A DNA stretch of 64,000 bases from JANMAT01 sp031359995 (lineage in GTDB: Bacteria; Actinomycetota; Acidimicrobiia; Acidimicrobiales; Ilumatobacteraceae): positions 11,338 to 75,337 of the forward strand of contig JANMAT010000038.1 of NCBI GenBank assembly GCA_031359995.1, read 5' to 3'. The notes under the pieces were generated by a model that saw nothing but the letters and a program-made list of their open reading frames with translations, made no database searches and had not been told where the DNA came from. The translations under genes were made by a program, and so were the position numbers. Shown one piece after another: positions 27,721-35,654 of this stretch (its first letter is position 1; each line of letters starts with the position of its first letter).

Positions 27721-28887
27721 TCAGTGCGATCGGGGCAGACCCAGAACGTGCTCGGACACGTAGGCCAGGATCAGCTCCTGGCTGATCGGGGCGATGCGGG
27801 GAAGCCGGGCCTCACGGAAGTACCGCTCCACGTGGTACTCGGTGGCGTAGCCGAACCCGCCGTGGGTCTGCACCGCGCGGTCGGCGGCGAAGAACCCCGC
27901 CTCGGCGGCGAGGTACTTGGCCAGGTTCGCCTCTTCCCCGCAGGGCAGCCCGGCGTCGATGCGCCACGCCGCTTCGCGCACCATGAGTGCCGCCGCCCGC
28001 AGGTGGGCGTGGGCCTCGGCCAGCGGGAAGGCGATGCCCTGGTTCTGCCCGATGGGCCGGTTGAACACGACGCGCTCGTTGGCGTACGCCACGGCGCGCT
28101 TCAGTGCCACGCGGCCCATGCCGAGCGCCTCGGCCGCCACCAGGATCCGCTCGGCGTTCAGGCCGGCCAGCAGGTACTGGAAGCCGCGCCCTTCGTCGCC
28201 GACGCGGTCCTCGATCGGCACGATGACGTCGTCGTAGGTGGTCTCGCACGAGGCGACCGCGTTGCGACCCATCTTGCTGATCGCCCGCGCCTCCACGCCG
28301 GGGGCATGGCGGTCGACGAGGAACAGCGTCATGCCGTCGGTGGGCTTCTTGCACTCGGCGAGCGGCGTGGTGCGGGTGAGGAGCAGGATGCGGTCGGCCT
28401 CGAGCGCCTTCGACGTCCACACCTTGCGGCCGTTGATCACGTAGTGGTCGCCGTCGCGCACGGCCTTGGTGGTGATGCGGGTGGTGTCGGTGCCGGCGTT
28501 GGGCTCGGTGACGCCGAAGGCCACGTGCATCGAGCCGTCGGCCACCAGGGGCAGGAAGCGCTGCTTCATCTCCTCGCTGCCGTGCACCACCACCGGGTGC
28601 ATGCCGAAGATCGACAGGTGCACCGAGGAGGCGCCGTTCATGCACGCACCCGAGGCGGCCACCTCTTCCAGCACCACCGACGCGTGGCGGATGCCCTTGC
28701 CGCCGCCGCCGTACTGCTCGGGGATGGCGATGCCGATCCAGCCGCCCTCGGCCATGGCCCGGTAGAAGTCCCAGGGGAAGCGGTGCTCAGCCTCGCACGC
28801 CGCCCAGTAGTCGTCGTCGAAGCGCTTGCACAGCGTGGCCACGGCCTCGCGGACCAGTTCGACATCTTCGTCATCGGGCGTCTGCAC
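27721..28887 (-). CDS. Acyl-CoA dehydrogenase family protein
   Basis: 388 residues from a GTG at 28887 (MQTPDDEDVELV). Typical segments are FPWDFYRAMAEGGWIGIAIPEQYGGGGKG, AFGVTEPNAGTDTTRITTKAVRDGDHYVINGRKVWTS, LNAERILVAAEALGMGRVALKRAVAYANERVVFNRPIGQNQGIAFPLAE and QTHGGFGYATEYHVERYFREARL. The catalytic base is not assigned by eye. Paralog-like to the dehydrogenase at 24869 but clearly different in sequence. The frame stays open far upstream through the YcaO gene, which is antisense shadow. Divergent from ycaO across 175 bp, in which I see no further gene. Confidence 0.9.
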   Translation of the reverse strand: MQTPDDEDVELVREAVATLCKRFDDDYWAACEAEHRFPWDFYRAMAEGGWIGIAIPEQYGGGGKGIRHASVVLEEVAASGACMNGASSVHLSIFGMHPVVVHGSEEMKQRFLPLVADGSMHVAFGVTEPNAGTDTTRITTKAVRDGDHYVINGRKVWTSKALEADRILLLTRTTPLAECKKPTDGMTLFLVDRHAPGVEARAISKMGRNAVASCETTYDDVIVPIEDRVGDEGRGFQYLLAGLNAERILVAAEALGMGRVALKRAVAYANERVVFNRPIGQNQGIAFPLAEAHAHLRAAALMVREAAWRIDAGLPCGEEANLAKYLAAEAGFFAADRAVQTHGGFGYATEYHVERYFREARLPRIAPISQELILAYVSEHVLGLPRSH

Positions 28888-29062
28888 GGCGCCACCCCCA
28901 TGGTTGCAGCAGTGCCGCCGTCCTAGCGCACGTCGGCGGCTCGGCGCCAAGTTGGCGATACCGCGGAACGAGCTGCCGACCGGGCCGGGGAGCGGGCACC
29001 CGGTGGTACCTTCAGGCACCGAGGGGAACGCGGGCGCCGACGCTCGAAGCCCGAGGACACCC

Positions 29063-30310
29063 GTGACCGAACCCGTCGACAGCAGACCATCGGTGTGGAA
29101 CTTCGAGCCCGCCGCGAAGATCTCCGGCACGAACAGGGTGCTGCCGGTCGACGCCACCGAGGCGCGCGCGCTGGCCGTCATGGCCCTGGTACCGATCACG
29201 CGCGTCTCGGACGTGACGCCGCTCGACCCGCTGGGCCTGCCGGCGTTCGCGGCGGTCACACCGTTGGCCGCGGACCTCACCAGCCACATGGGCAAGGGGC
29301 GGGACGCGGCGAGCGCGAAGGTGAGCGCCATCATGGAAGCGGTAGAGCGCGTGAGCGCGGAAGCGCCCGTGCCGGGCGCGACCCGACGCAGCTCCTTCGC
29401 CCAGCTCACTCGGGAGCACCCCGGCGTCATCGATCCGGTCAGTCTCTCGTTGCCGAGCGACTCCGCGTATCGACCCGACGCCCCGTTCACGTGGGTCGAG
29501 AGCCACGATCTGATGGCCGGCGGCCCGGTCTGGATGGCATCGGATCTGGTGACGAACCCTCCCACGGAAGGCATCCTGCGGGAGGTGGACACGAACGGCC
29601 TCGCCGCCGGCAACACCCTGCTGGAAGCCACCGTGCACGGTCTCTGCGAGGTGATCGAGCGCGATGCGTGGAGCCAGGAGGAGTTCGTGACCCTGTTCGG
29701 CGACGAGAACGACCCGACACCGGGTCGGCACCGGATCGACCTGGGGACCCTGCCGGGCGACGCCGGAGCATGGGCCGAACGCGTCCGCCGTGCCGGACTC
29801 GAGCTGGTGGTGCACGACATCACCAGCGACGTGGGGGTCGCCACGTTCCAGGTGTTCCTGACCGACCCCCGACATCTCACGGCGTTCGGGCCCCGGCCGA
29901 TGCACTTCCTCGGGCTGGGCACCCATCCGTGGGCGGCGACCGCCGTGTTCCGCGCCATCAGCGAGGCGGTCCAGGGACGCCTGTCGTACATCCAGGGCGC
30001 GCGGGACTCGTACAACACCACGCCCGCCTCGTCCCGCAGCTCCACGGCGGCCCGCCGCGCCGCAGGCGTGACGCCCGGCACCGGTGTCGCGTTCTCCGAC
30101 GTCGCCAGTGTCTGGCACGACGACGTGCGGGACGACCTGCGCTTCCTCGTCGACCGCCTGGTGGGCACGGGGCTCGAGCACGCGGTCGTGACCGATCTGA
30201 CGCGAGCCGAGCTCGGCATCCCGGTCGTGCGGGTGCGGGTCCCGGGGCTGTCCGGGTTCGTCGTCAACCGGCGCAGGGTCGACTGGCGATGTCTTCGCCA
30301 TCTCCTGTGA
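29063..30310 (+). CDS. YcaO cyclodehydratase-family protein of a putative RiPP cluster
   Basis: 415 residues from a GTG at 29063 with a weak GAGGA upstream. YcaO ATP/Mg-binding helices are visible: HMGKGRDAASAKVSAIMEAVERV near 75-97 and LLEATVHGLCEVIERDAW near 190-207. Then come LGTHPWAATAVFRAISEAVQGRL near 290 and the late VTDLTRAELGIPVVRVRVPGL. YcaO enzymes phosphorylate backbone amides to make azolines or, with TfuA, thioamides. The C-terminus ends RVDWRCLRHLL, without the Pro-rich PxPxP tail of many azoline-forming YcaOs. It overlaps the TfuA-like gene by 22 bp, which argues for thioamide chemistry; that part is inference. Confidence 0.85.
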   Translation: MTEPVDSRPSVWNFEPAAKISGTNRVLPVDATEARALAVMALVPITRVSDVTPLDPLGLPAFAAVTPLAADLTSHMGKGRDAASAKVSAIMEAVERVSAEAPVPGATRRSSFAQLTREHPGVIDPVSLSLPSDSAYRPDAPFTWVESHDLMAGGPVWMASDLVTNPPTEGILREVDTNGLAAGNTLLEATVHGLCEVIERDAWSQEEFVTLFGDENDPTPGRHRIDLGTLPGDAGAWAERVRRAGLELVVHDITSDVGVATFQVFLTDPRHLTAFGPRPMHFLGLGTHPWAATAVFRAISEAVQGRLSYIQGARDSYNTTPASSRSSTAARRAAGVTPGTGVAFSDVASVWHDDVRDDLRFLVDRLVGTGLEHAVVTDLTRAELGIPVVRVRVPGLSGFVVNRRRVDWRCLRHLL

Positions 30311-31464
30311 CGCCGCGCCGGCCGACCGGCATCCCCCCGCTCGTGTTCGTCGGTCCGACCATCACCGAGCAGGAGGTGCTGGCCGTGCTGCCCGACGCCG
30401 AGATCCGTCCGCCGATCCGTCGGGGCGATCTCTACCGGGACCGCATGTTGCGGTACTCGGTCTTCGTCGTGATCGACGGTGTGTTCCATCAGCACGAAGC
30501 GATCCCGATGCGCGAGATCGTCGACGTGGTGCGCGACGACACCTGGGTGGTCGGCGCGTCCAGCCTGGGCGCGCTCCGTGCCGCCGAGTGCTGGCCCGCA
30601 GGGATGGAGGGCGTCGGATCGGTCTACCGCCTGTTCCGGCGGGGCAGCCTCGGATCGGACGACGAGGTCGCGGTGGCGTTCGACCCGGACCACCCGCACC
30701 GCTCGTCGGTCGCGCTGATCAACGTCCGCTTCGCCGTCTCCCGAGCGGTTCGACGCGGCGAGATCGATACCGTGCTCGGCCGTCGCATCGTGGCGGCCGC
30801 GGCCGCCACGTTCTACGCCGATCGCCACTGGAGGGACCTCCTGCATCGCGTCGCGGCAGACGACATCGACCGCCGGCTCGAAGGCCTCCTGAGCGGCTAC
30901 GACGTGAAGCGCACCGACGCGCTGGCGGCGCTCCGGCACGTGGCCCGGCGGCTGGCGGCGTCGCCATCGCTGACCAACCGACCACGGCGCACGACGCGTC
31001 CGTTCGTGGCGAGCGAGGCGTTCCGCGAACGGGACCACTCGGCGCTCGACGGCCAGTCCGTGGAGGACGTGAAGCCGGCGTTGGCCAGGTTCCTGATGGC
31101 CAGCGGCCGGAACCGACGGGTCGCGGCCGACGGTACGCCGGATGACGGCGCCACCGACCTCACGATGACGGCCGAGCGCCTGTGGGACGCGCTCATCGCC
31201 AGCGGCGAACTGGACGCCGAGATCTTCCGGTGGCGGGCGGTCACCGGCGCGGCGGCGCAGGCCCGTCGGCTCGGCCGATCACCGCTCCCCGTGCATCACG
31301 AGCGGGCCGACGACGAGATCGCCCGGGGACACGGATGCGACTCGTGGACGGAGCTGCAGGAGCACCTCGGCGCCGACTTGGAGCTGTGGACGTGGGTGCT
31401 CACCCATCGCGAGGAGCTCGCCTGGGCGACGTCCCGGCGCGACGCGCTGTTCAGGGTCGGCTGA
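30289..31464 (+). CDS. TfuA-like protein
   Basis: 391 residues from the ATG at 30289, overlapping ycaO by 22 bp. Residues ~15-160 match the TfuA core: PLVFVGPTITEQEVLAVLPD, RRGDLYRD, FVVIDGVFHQHEAIPMREI, VVGASSLGALRAAECWPAGMEGVGSVYRLFRRG. TfuA (first seen in the trifolitoxin locus) pairs with YcaO proteins and is proposed to deliver sulfur or activate the YcaO for thioamide formation. The C-terminal ~200 residues are a less conserved helical extension with Arg-rich loops, not recognised. It converges on the HDO gene, the two 3' ends overlapping by 14 bp. Confidence 0.85.
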   Translation: MSSPSPVTPRRPTGIPPLVFVGPTITEQEVLAVLPDAEIRPPIRRGDLYRDRMLRYSVFVVIDGVFHQHEAIPMREIVDVVRDDTWVVGASSLGALRAAECWPAGMEGVGSVYRLFRRGSLGSDDEVAVAFDPDHPHRSSVALINVRFAVSRAVRRGEIDTVLGRRIVAAAAATFYADRHWRDLLHRVAADDIDRRLEGLLSGYDVKRTDALAALRHVARRLAASPSLTNRPRRTTRPFVASEAFRERDHSALDGQSVEDVKPALARFLMASGRNRRVAADGTPDDGATDLTMTAERLWDALIASGELDAEIFRWRAVTGAAAQARRLGRSPLPVHHERADDEIARGHGCDSWTELQEHLGADLELWTWVLTHREELAWATSRRDALFRVG

Positions 31465-32161
31465 GCTCCGTACCGGCGGCGATCCGCTCGTCCGCGTGGT
31501 CGAGCACCTCCCGGGTCAGCATCGCCAGCGACGAGATGGTGCTCACGGCACTGGTGCCGATCGCCGCGGCGTGGCGCGGGGTCAGCGGCAGGCGGTCGAC
31601 GAGGTCGTGGAGGTCGGCCTCGTGCTGCGGATCGACGCGGGCGTGCAGCAGCAGGGTTCGGAACCCTTCCCGACGCAGACCGGTCCTCGTGATGAAGTCC
31701 TCGAGGACACCTTCGGAGGCCACGCCCCCTTCCAGTGCGGCCATGTAGCCCACGAGAGCGATCGGGTGATCGTGGAAGATCCAGTAGTACTGGGCCCCGA
31801 CGACGCGGGCCGCCGTCAGGGCGGGCGGCCGAGCCAGCACCTGGTCGCGCGTCGTCCCGAGGTGCTCGAGGTCCTCGAGCAACCATTCGGGGTGGTGGCG
31901 CTCCTCCTCGATGTGCCGGCGGAGGAACCCGGTGAGTCCGGCCGCCACCGCATCGCCCCTGGCGCGAGCCTCGCACTGGGCGAGCGCGGCCTCCATCAGC
32001 GGGATGCTCGCACGCGCCAGGTCATAGGTTCGCAGCTGCAGTTCGAGGAACAGCCGTGCCGCGTCGGGCCGTTCCCAGAAGCGCCGGTACACCTCGCCCA
32101 CCGCGCCCCGCGCCAGCCCGATCTTCACCTCGAGGATCTGGCTGGCGCGCGGTCCGCCCAC
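31451..32161 (-). CDS. Haem-oxygenase-like diiron oxidase (HDO)/iron-containing redox enzyme family
   Basis: 236 residues, all-helical. The pattern HIEEERHHPEWLLEDLEHLG near 85-104, GAQYYWIFHDHPIALVGYMAALEG near 125-148 and LLLHARVDPQHEADLHDLVDRL near 172-193 supplies the Glu/His and D-x-x-H residues typical of the TenA/haem-oxygenase-like iron oxidases. Members perform oxidative decarboxylation, N-oxygenation or chain cleavage. It starts 3 bp after the precursor-like peptide stop on the same strand, so it is co-transcribed with it, suggesting an oxidative tailoring step on that peptide. The reaction cannot be predicted. Confidence 0.78.
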   Translation of the reverse strand: MGGPRASQILEVKIGLARGAVGEVYRRFWERPDAARLFLELQLRTYDLARASIPLMEAALAQCEARARGDAVAAGLTGFLRRHIEEERHHPEWLLEDLEHLGTTRDQVLARPPALTAARVVGAQYYWIFHDHPIALVGYMAALEGGVASEGVLEDFITRTGLRREGFRTLLLHARVDPQHEADLHDLVDRLPLTPRHAAAIGTSAVSTISSLAMLTREVLDHADERIAAGTELSRP

Positions 32162-32164
32162 GGC

Positions 32165-32344
32165 TCAGAAGACGTTGGTCGTCGGACCGTGCATGGAGCC
32201 GACGCCCCCGAGCTTGGTCTGGACGCTCAGCAGCGCGTCGACCTCCTCGGCCGACAGATGGTTCTCGATGATGTCCTTGTGCTCGTCGGACAGCTGGTCG
32301 GGCTGGACCAGGCCGGCCGCTGCGAGCTTCGCCACGTTCGACAC
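32165..32344 (-). CDS. Putative RiPP precursor peptide
   Basis: A 59-residue peptide if it starts at the GTG at 32344, favoured because AGGAG lies 6 nt upstream (plus-strand CTCCT at 32351-32355). An in-frame ATG at 32365 would add seven residues and lacks a clear ribosome site. The leader-like part has an amphipathic pattern, KLAAAGLVQPDQLS then a helix with LSAEEVDALLSVQTKLG, which resembles leader regions of other small RiPP precursors, including the aroma-sacti-cluster type. The last 14 residues, GGVGSMHGPTTNVF, look like the core: no Cys, one Ser, two Thr, a GP turn. It lies directly before the HDO gene and close to YcaO and TfuA. The RiPP assignment is inference from context and architecture. 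Confidence 0.65.
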   Translation of the reverse strand: MSNVAKLAAAGLVQPDQLSDEHKDIIENHLSAEEVDALLSVQTKLGGVGSMHGPTTNVF

Positions 32345-32372
32345 GTTTCGCTCCTGTTCTCTCATCTGTTGT

Positions 32373-35300
32373 TCAGCTGGTGTGCTCTTGCGCCCCGGAC
32401 GCGCCGATCCCACCGACGAGCAGTGCCGCTCGCCTGAGGTCAGCGGTGTCGAGCCCCTCGGCGAAGCCCTGGTACAGGTCCGCGATCGATGCGAGGACCG
32501 GCGACCGCCCGCTGCTTGCTTCGAGCAGATGGGCCAGGCTCATCGCCGCCCGCAGCTCGAGCGAGCGAGCCCCCTGCTCGTGGGCGACGGCCACGGCCTG
32601 CCGCAGGCTCCGCTCGGCCCGGGCCGGGTCGCGCCCGGCGAGGAGCTCACCGCCGAGGCGGTGCAGTTCGGCTTCCCACGCCCGCTCGCCCGTCTCGCCG
32701 ACCTCGGCCCAACCGGCGGCGATCGCCTCGAGCCCTTCGTCGATGAGGTCCAGCCGCAGGCAGGCATCGGCGAGCATGGTCAGGAAGTAGGTCAGGCCCA
32801 CGCGCACGCCGATGCCGCGGTACGTGTTCACGCCGAGGCGTAACCGCTCGACGGCGTCGCGGTTGCCGGCCGCCGCGTCGAGCCAGGCCAGCGTCATGCC
32901 GCTGCCGAGCTCACCGAACGGGAAGCCGTACTCGGACGACAGCCTCGCCTCCTCCTCCGACCACGCCCGGGTCCTGGCCAGGTCGCCGGCCAGGTAGCCG
33001 ACGAAGCTGGCCCAGTGCAGGCTCTGGACGCGGGCGAACGGGTGCCCGATGCTCGCCGCCAGGTCGATCCCCTGCTCGCTGCGCCGCACGGCCTGCTCCG
33101 CGAAGCCGAGGTGCCACAGCGCGATCGCCAGGTAGCCGAGCGACATGACACCGGCGTGGTGCCCGGTGGGCGACACGTTCTGCGTCCCGACCTGGCTGAT
33201 GAAGAAGTCAGCGCCTTTCTCCAGTTCGTGACGTGCGGCGGTGATGTCGCCCAGGTAGAAGAGGCTGGTGCCCACGCCGAACTGCGCCTCGGCGAGCAGC
33301 TCGGGTCGGGATTCGGCCAGCTGTTGGATCTGCCGTCCCTTCTCCAGCGCTTCGGGGTACTGACCCCGCGCCTGGCGGAACGCGCCCAGCCCCCACAACA
33401 CCCAGAACAGCTCGGGTGCGTCGCCGATCTCCTCGCACAGCTCCAGCGCTCGCGTGTACGCCCGCTCCGTGTCGGCGGAGCCGTACCCCCGGGACGCGTT
33501 GAGCGCCGGGCCGAGGCTCATGACCAGCGCCAGCTCCATCTGCTGGCGAACCCGGTCATCGGGCAACGCCGCGACCTCGGCGAGGCCCCTCGTGAAGTGG
33601 GCGATCGCCTCGGCGTTGGCCGAGCGGTCGATCGCCTGCTGGCCCGCTCGGAGCCAGTGCGTGGCCGCCTGGTCGTGCAGGCCGGCCTCGCTGTAGTGGT
33701 GGGCCACGAACTCGGGCTGCTCCACGAGCACGTCCCAGCCGTGGTCCACGGCGATCTCGGCGATCCGCGCGTGGTGGTCGCGCCGGGCCCGTTTCAACAG
33801 CGACTGGTAGGCCGCGTCCCGGATCAGCGCGTGCCGGAACGCATAGTGGGCCACGGGCGGCGAGCCGGTCTGCACGAGCAGCTCTGCGGCGACGAGCGCA
33901 CCCAGGGATCGTTCGAGCAGGGCGTCGTCGAGCAGTCCGAAGCTGGCCAGCATCATCCAGTCGAACTCCCGCCCGAGCACCGAGGCGAGTTGGACCACGG
34001 CCTTGGCTTCGCCGAGTCGATCGAGCCTCGTGCGCAGCGAGCTCTCCAACGTGGACGGGATGGACAGGGCGGTGGCGACGCCGTCGGGTTCCCCCGAACC
34101 GCGTGGCGCGAACTCGGCCGACTCGAGCACCATCCGCGTCAGCTCCTCGACGAACAGCGGCACGCCATCGGCTCGTTCGACGATCCGGTCGATGACGGCG
34201 GGGCGCATGACCTCGGCGCCGGCGACGCCGGTGACGAGGTCCCGTACGTCGGCCGCACCCAACGGGCCGAGCGACAGCACCGTCACGTTGGCGGCGGTCG
34301 ACGGCGAAGGCACGAACGTGGGGCGGTAGCTGAGCAATACCAGCACGCGCTCCTCGGCGATGGCGCCGGTCACCATGTCCAGGAGCTCCAAAGTCGATGG
34401 ATCGACCCAGTGCAGGTCCTCGATCGTGATGACCAGCGGCGCCGTGCGGGACTGGTGGAGCAGCAGCGCCGTCAGGGTCTCCATCGTGCGGCGACGCTGG
34501 AGCTCGGGGCTGAACATCGGGGCGGCGTCGCCGTCGGGCTCCAGCGACAGCAGCGACGCCAGCAGGTGGACGGCCCACGGCTCGTCGAAGCCGACGAGCG
34601 CCTGCTCGAGCTGGCGGAGGCGGTCGACCCGGGAATCGCGAGCCACGAGCCCGAAGAGGCTGCGGAGCACTTCGAGCACCGGGTAGAACGCCGTGTTCCG
34701 GGTTTGTTCGGTGCACCGACCGGTCAGCCACACGCCGTCGGCGGCCTCGGCGTCCTGCTGGACGGCGTACAGCAGCCGGGACTTGCCGATGCCTCCGTCG
34801 CCGCTCAACCGCACGACCTGGCCGGCACCGGCCCGAGCCCGCCGATACCGGTCGCGGAGCGATTCGAGCTCGTCGGCGCGGCCGACGAGCGGCCGGAGCC
34901 CCTTGTGGATCGCGAACTCGAACGGCGTGCGGATGTTGCTCGCTTCCAACGGCCGATACGCCCGCACCGGTGCCGCGATGCCCTTGAGCGTGAACTCGCC
35001 CATGTCCTGCCACCGGAAGTACCCCTCCGCGAGGTGCTGGCTGTCGGCGCTGACGACGACGGAGTCGGGCACCGCGATGTCCTGGAGCCGCGCCGCGATG
35101 TTCGGGGTGCTACCGACCACGACGAACTCGCCCGTACCCGGCTCGAGCATGCCCGCGACGACCGGCCCGGTGTGGATGCCGATCCTCGTTTGGAGCAACG
35201 TCCCCTGGTAGCCGATTCCGGCGTTCAGACCCTCCATCGACTGCACGATCTCGAGCGCGGCGCGCACCGAGCGCTGGACGTCGTCGTCGTGGGCGATGGG

Positions 35301-35534
35301 ATACCCGAAGAAGACGAGGACGCCGTCGCCGAGGTACTTCGCCACGTGGCCCTCGTGTCGTTCGACGATCTCCCGGCAGGCCGACTGGTAGGTGGTCACG
35401 ACCTCGAGCAGCTCCTCCGGGTCGAGCCGCTCCGACATCGCGGTCGATCCCACGAGATCACAGAACATGACCGTGACGGCTCGCCGATCGGGCACAGTCG
35501 GTTCCGGTCGCTCCGCTGCTTGCCCCGAGGCCAC
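32373..35534 (-). CDS. Adenylate/guanylate cyclase - AAA ATPase - TPR regulator
   Basis: 1053 residues from a GTG at 35534. Residues ~15-200 form a class III nucleotide cyclase domain (VTVMFCDLVGSTAMSERLDPEEL, YLGDGVLVFFGYP, RIGIHTGPVVAGML, VVGSTPNIAARLQ) that keeps both metal-binding Asp positions. An AAA ATPase of the LuxR/AfsR-like type follows: Walker A GDGGIGKSRLLYA near 250, Walker B VITIEDLHWVDPSTLELLDMV near 385. The remainder is helical TPR-like repeats. There is no LuxR or SARP DNA-binding domain. Its stop is 28 bp (or 7 bp with the longer start) from the precursor-like peptide on the same strand, so it may be a signalling regulator for that cluster; this is inference. Confidence 0.85.
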   Translation of the reverse strand: MASGQAAERPEPTVPDRRAVTVMFCDLVGSTAMSERLDPEELLEVVTTYQSACREIVERHEGHVAKYLGDGVLVFFGYPIAHDDDVQRSVRAALEIVQSMEGLNAGIGYQGTLLQTRIGIHTGPVVAGMLEPGTGEFVVVGSTPNIAARLQDIAVPDSVVVSADSQHLAEGYFRWQDMGEFTLKGIAAPVRAYRPLEASNIRTPFEFAIHKGLRPLVGRADELESLRDRYRRARAGAGQVVRLSGDGGIGKSRLLYAVQQDAEAADGVWLTGRCTEQTRNTAFYPVLEVLRSLFGLVARDSRVDRLRQLEQALVGFDEPWAVHLLASLLSLEPDGDAAPMFSPELQRRRTMETLTALLLHQSRTAPLVITIEDLHWVDPSTLELLDMVTGAIAEERVLVLLSYRPTFVPSPSTAANVTVLSLGPLGAADVRDLVTGVAGAEVMRPAVIDRIVERADGVPLFVEELTRMVLESAEFAPRGSGEPDGVATALSIPSTLESSLRTRLDRLGEAKAVVQLASVLGREFDWMMLASFGLLDDALLERSLGALVAAELLVQTGSPPVAHYAFRHALIRDAAYQSLLKRARRDHHARIAEIAVDHGWDVLVEQPEFVAHHYSEAGLHDQAATHWLRAGQQAIDRSANAEAIAHFTRGLAEVAALPDDRVRQQMELALVMSLGPALNASRGYGSADTERAYTRALELCEEIGDAPELFWVLWGLGAFRQARGQYPEALEKGRQIQQLAESRPELLAEAQFGVGTSLFYLGDITAARHELEKGADFFISQVGTQNVSPTGHHAGVMSLGYLAIALWHLGFAEQAVRRSEQGIDLAASIGHPFARVQSLHWASFVGYLAGDLARTRAWSEEEARLSSEYGFPFGELGSGMTLAWLDAAAGNRDAVERLRLGVNTYRGIGVRVGLTYFLTMLADACLRLDLIDEGLEAIAAGWAEVGETGERAWEAELHRLGGELLAGRDPARAERSLRQAVAVAHEQGARSLELRAAMSLAHLLEASSGRSPVLASIADLYQGFAEGLDTADLRRAALLVGGIGASGAQEHTS

Positions 35535-35654
35535 CCAACCGCCCTTTCACACGCTTGCGGCAACGCTACACCAGGCCGTCGCGGACTCTCCGCGAGGGTG
35601 GACCCGCACCTAGTCTGAGGGTGTCGGCGGTGGCGAGGGGAAGGGGGAAGGCAC

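Noticed and set aside
28888..31038. Minus-strand frame of over 700 codons continuing the acyl-CoA dehydrogenase
   Set aside because: It overlies YcaO and TfuA antisense and has Arg/Pro/Ser-rich composition without any family resemblance.
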